Origin: JADKAV01 sp037046735
GTDB taxonomy: Bacteria; Actinomycetota; Actinomycetes; S36-B12; UBA10799
DNA length: 64,000 nt
Direction of reading: 5' to 3'
NCBI GenBank assembly: GCA_037046735.1
Contig: JBAOHC010000021.1
Location: 62,001 to 126,000 of the forward strand
The notes under the pieces were generated by a model. It was not told the origin of the DNA. It did not search any database and saw only the letters and a list, made by a program, of their open reading frames with translations. The position numbers and the translations under genes were made by a program. Below are positions 63,201-64,000 of this stretch, in pieces. Within the stretch, counting starts at the first letter, position 1, and each line of letters starts with the position of its first letter.

Positions 63201-64000
63201 CCCGCACCCGGCCCTTCTTCGACGCGATGGAAAGCAGCGTCCCCGGCACCGGCGGGTTGTTCGCCGCCACGATCGACCCCTGGAAGTGCACAGGCTGTCT
63301 GGAGTGCATCGACGTCTGCGGGCCGGGTTCGTTGACCCCCACCGACGAGGACACCGACGTGCTCCTCGGGCTGCAGGACACGTTCGAGTTCATGACCGAA
63401 CTGCCGAACACCCCTGCTCGCTTCCTCGAGGACTCAGCGACCCCGGGCGGAGACCTCAAACGCCTCATGCTGGACCGGGACAACTTCTACGCCACGACCG
63501 GGGGCCATGGCGCGTGCCGTGGCTGCGGTGAGGTCACGGCGATCCGGCTGGTGATGGCCGCGAGCCATGCACTGGCCGACGACCGGCGGCGTGCCCACCA
63601 GCGCGACCTCGACGACCTCGTGGACCGCCTGCAGGCAAAGCTTGCGACTCTCACCGAGGAGCCCGCACGCCACCAGCGCGTGCAGGCGGCTCTGAACACT
63701 CTGCAGCGCAGGCTCTACCTCTATGAGGGCGGTCCGACCGGTAACGGTCCCGCTCCGGTGGTGGTCGCCAACGCCACCGGGTGCAGCAGCGTCTACGCCT
63801 CGACCATGCCCTACAACTCCTACAGTGATCCGTGGGTGAACAGCCTGTTCCAGGACAGTTCCCCGCTGGCCAAGGGGATCTTCGAGGGCATCGCCGCGCA
63901 ACTCACCGAGGATGTCCGCGCCTTGCGCATCGCAGCCCTCGAACTCGACGACGCCTACGACGAGGCCCGCGACGAGCGTGCCCTGCGGATCCTGTCCTGG
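60248..64000 (+). CDS. nifJ: Pyruvate:ferredoxin (2-oxoacid) oxidoreductase, single chain, partial
   Basis: From ATG 60248 (GGTGAGGG upstream) the frame is open to the window edge, 1251 codons without a stop. About 45 Ala/Pro-rich residues precede a pyrimidine-binding domain (GYPITPSTEISELFE, EGEHSAQSGALGAALTG). A transketolase-C-like domain and the gamma domain (HSVGGYGTIATGKLL) follow. A two-cluster ferredoxin domain has C883-x2-C-x2-C-x3-C and C1014-x2-C-x2-C-x3-C. The TPP domain has HGACRGCGE (C1090, C1093) and NATGCSSVYAS. NifJ of other bacteria is about 1170-1200 residues in total, so this one is unusually long. It oxidises pyruvate or a related 2-oxoacid to the acyl-CoA with ferredoxin as acceptor. 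Confidence 0.9.
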   Translation, partial: MSEIDMTTRHEGHTPATAPESPQAASDIAAAPADAPPPTQRPPYPGLPAVIHGNGAIAHVMRHVCGGVIGYPITPSTEISELFEAARSEGGVNVWGKHPFFFEPEGEHSAQSGALGAALTGGQFISNASSSQGILYAMESHYVTVGKKTGGFVLQVAARVVSKHSLNVMAGHDDVYALLSAGYTILFGSNPQEAADLAAISYRTSALSLIPVANAMDGFSTSHMISEALLPEPELLRDYLGDPAGRIASPTVAQDILFGAKGRVVALNQYLDRHRDDFRPADLAALKAHIDDMAAQVEADNDGDLIETTLRFVPDELHGQWQRQWRNAFQKGTRQLVPALVDVNTPGLTGAVQNQPDFQAGAVDHRTHFASAVPALTRRAMAEYATLTGRAYSPVMAYDCDDADYIMIGLGSITDDVRAVLPVLRARGMKVGVVSVKLLQPFPEAELIEAIAGAKAITVLERSDQTALTALVTQALFRAGANAVEPRHEGIPALATQPRLTTAIFGLGGHDVQPRHIIAAFEQMTTADSAPLIYLGSQFFTQTSSAQMADVQARLRVAYPETELMALETGPNPVLLPESAIRIRFHSVGGYGTIATGKLLTDILAGVLQMHSKSAPKYGSEKSGAPTNYYITLSPEPVLITNAELEDVEIVVSPDHRAFIHANPLKGLVEGGTFILQSDLSPEDVWRELPRHARRTIRDRQIRFLVVDAFKVAKRHAPTAELETRMMGIAFIGAVVGHVEQIAGGASEDAIAEKVRAQILKKFGSKGDAVVEGNMEVIREGMEATEVVDYDTPLFLAIDEAPPVTLRRPGTASTQMCATAASTAGLFDPSYYEDATARPFREGTIGEAPVLPGAGLFMPAGTAASKDKGLFRRTVPHFDFSTCTGCMECALACPDAAIPNTIHEIHDLILTGIKEIDVTEAQRDALRVHVYTLAEGVRESYRQDKTPRAFADIVAEVATGIDDGQPTLRRNIERLVAKLATYPVARTRPFFDAMESSVPGTGGLFAATIDPWKCTGCLECIDVCGPGSLTPTDEDTDVLLGLQDTFEFMTELPNTPARFLEDSATPGGDLKRLMLDRDNFYATTGGHGACRGCGEVTAIRLVMAASHALADDRRRAHQRDLDDLVDRLQAKLATLTEEPARHQRVQAALNTLQRRLYLYEGGPTGNGPAPVVVANATGCSSVYASTMPYNSYSDPWVNSLFQDSSPLAKGIFEGIAAQLTEDVRALRIAALELDDAYDEARDERALRILSW

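Overview
The window is about 67% G+C and looks like chromosomal DNA of a high-GC Actinomycetota bacterium. The evidence is GTG-rich starts, many 4-nt stop/start overlaps (ATGA, GTGA), a DUF222/HNH gene, an ArsR-LMWP fusion, a PAC2-family gene, a DtxR/IdeR-like iron box, and a striking set of apparently leaderless genes with TANNNT about 6 nt before the start codon. The species cannot be named from the sequence alone.

Layout: 1-5.1 kb holds a DNA-glycosylase start, a lipoprotein, DUF302, an esterase, a VOC protein, a tail-anchored protein and a frameshifted delta-60-repeat exported protein, followed by tRNA-Lys. 5.2-8.5 kb is a possibly iron-regulated module: an adenylation-ACP-membrane acyltransferase fusion overlapping its own AcpS. 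A ~140-bp repeat element sits in frame inside the fusion. 9-13.4 kb is a scarred region with a DUF5305-like remnant, an HNH gene running antisense into mesaconyl-CoA hydratase, and DUF72 and trypsin remnants. 13.4-15.8 kb is a four-gene arsenic operon with its operator. 15.8-25.7 kb is ordinary metabolism (AKR, PPK2, MDR reductase, enoyl-CoA hydratase, GNATs, matrixin).

25.7-36.5 kb carries two B12-dependent mutase systems: mutA-mutB-meaB (methylmalonyl-CoA mutase) and ecm-meaB2 (ethylmalonyl-CoA mutase with its own G-protein). With the mesaconyl-CoA hydratase at 11.4-12.5 kb they suggest an ethylmalonyl-CoA pathway feeding succinyl-CoA. 36.6-44 kb has a 1161-aa fungalysin-type protease and a DUF779/aldehyde dehydrogenase pair. 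A 114-bp tandem repeat separates that pair from a GAF regulator. 44-50.4 kb has PAC2, an M20 amidohydrolase, a GCS2 ligase, a Glu-Asp-Phe tRNA cluster, a FUSC-like membrane protein and an ECF sigma/anti-sigma pair.

50.4-60.2 kb is more accessory: the second copy of the repeat, a CrtC/AttH-like protein, another FUSC-like protein, a VapBC pair, a broken AraC gene, a three-gene MoxR-VWA-unknown operon, and a lamin-tail-domain remnant. The window ends inside a very large single-chain pyruvate:ferredoxin oxidoreductase-type gene. Several genes carry single-base indels at short homopolymers, so assembly error must be considered before calling them pseudogenes.
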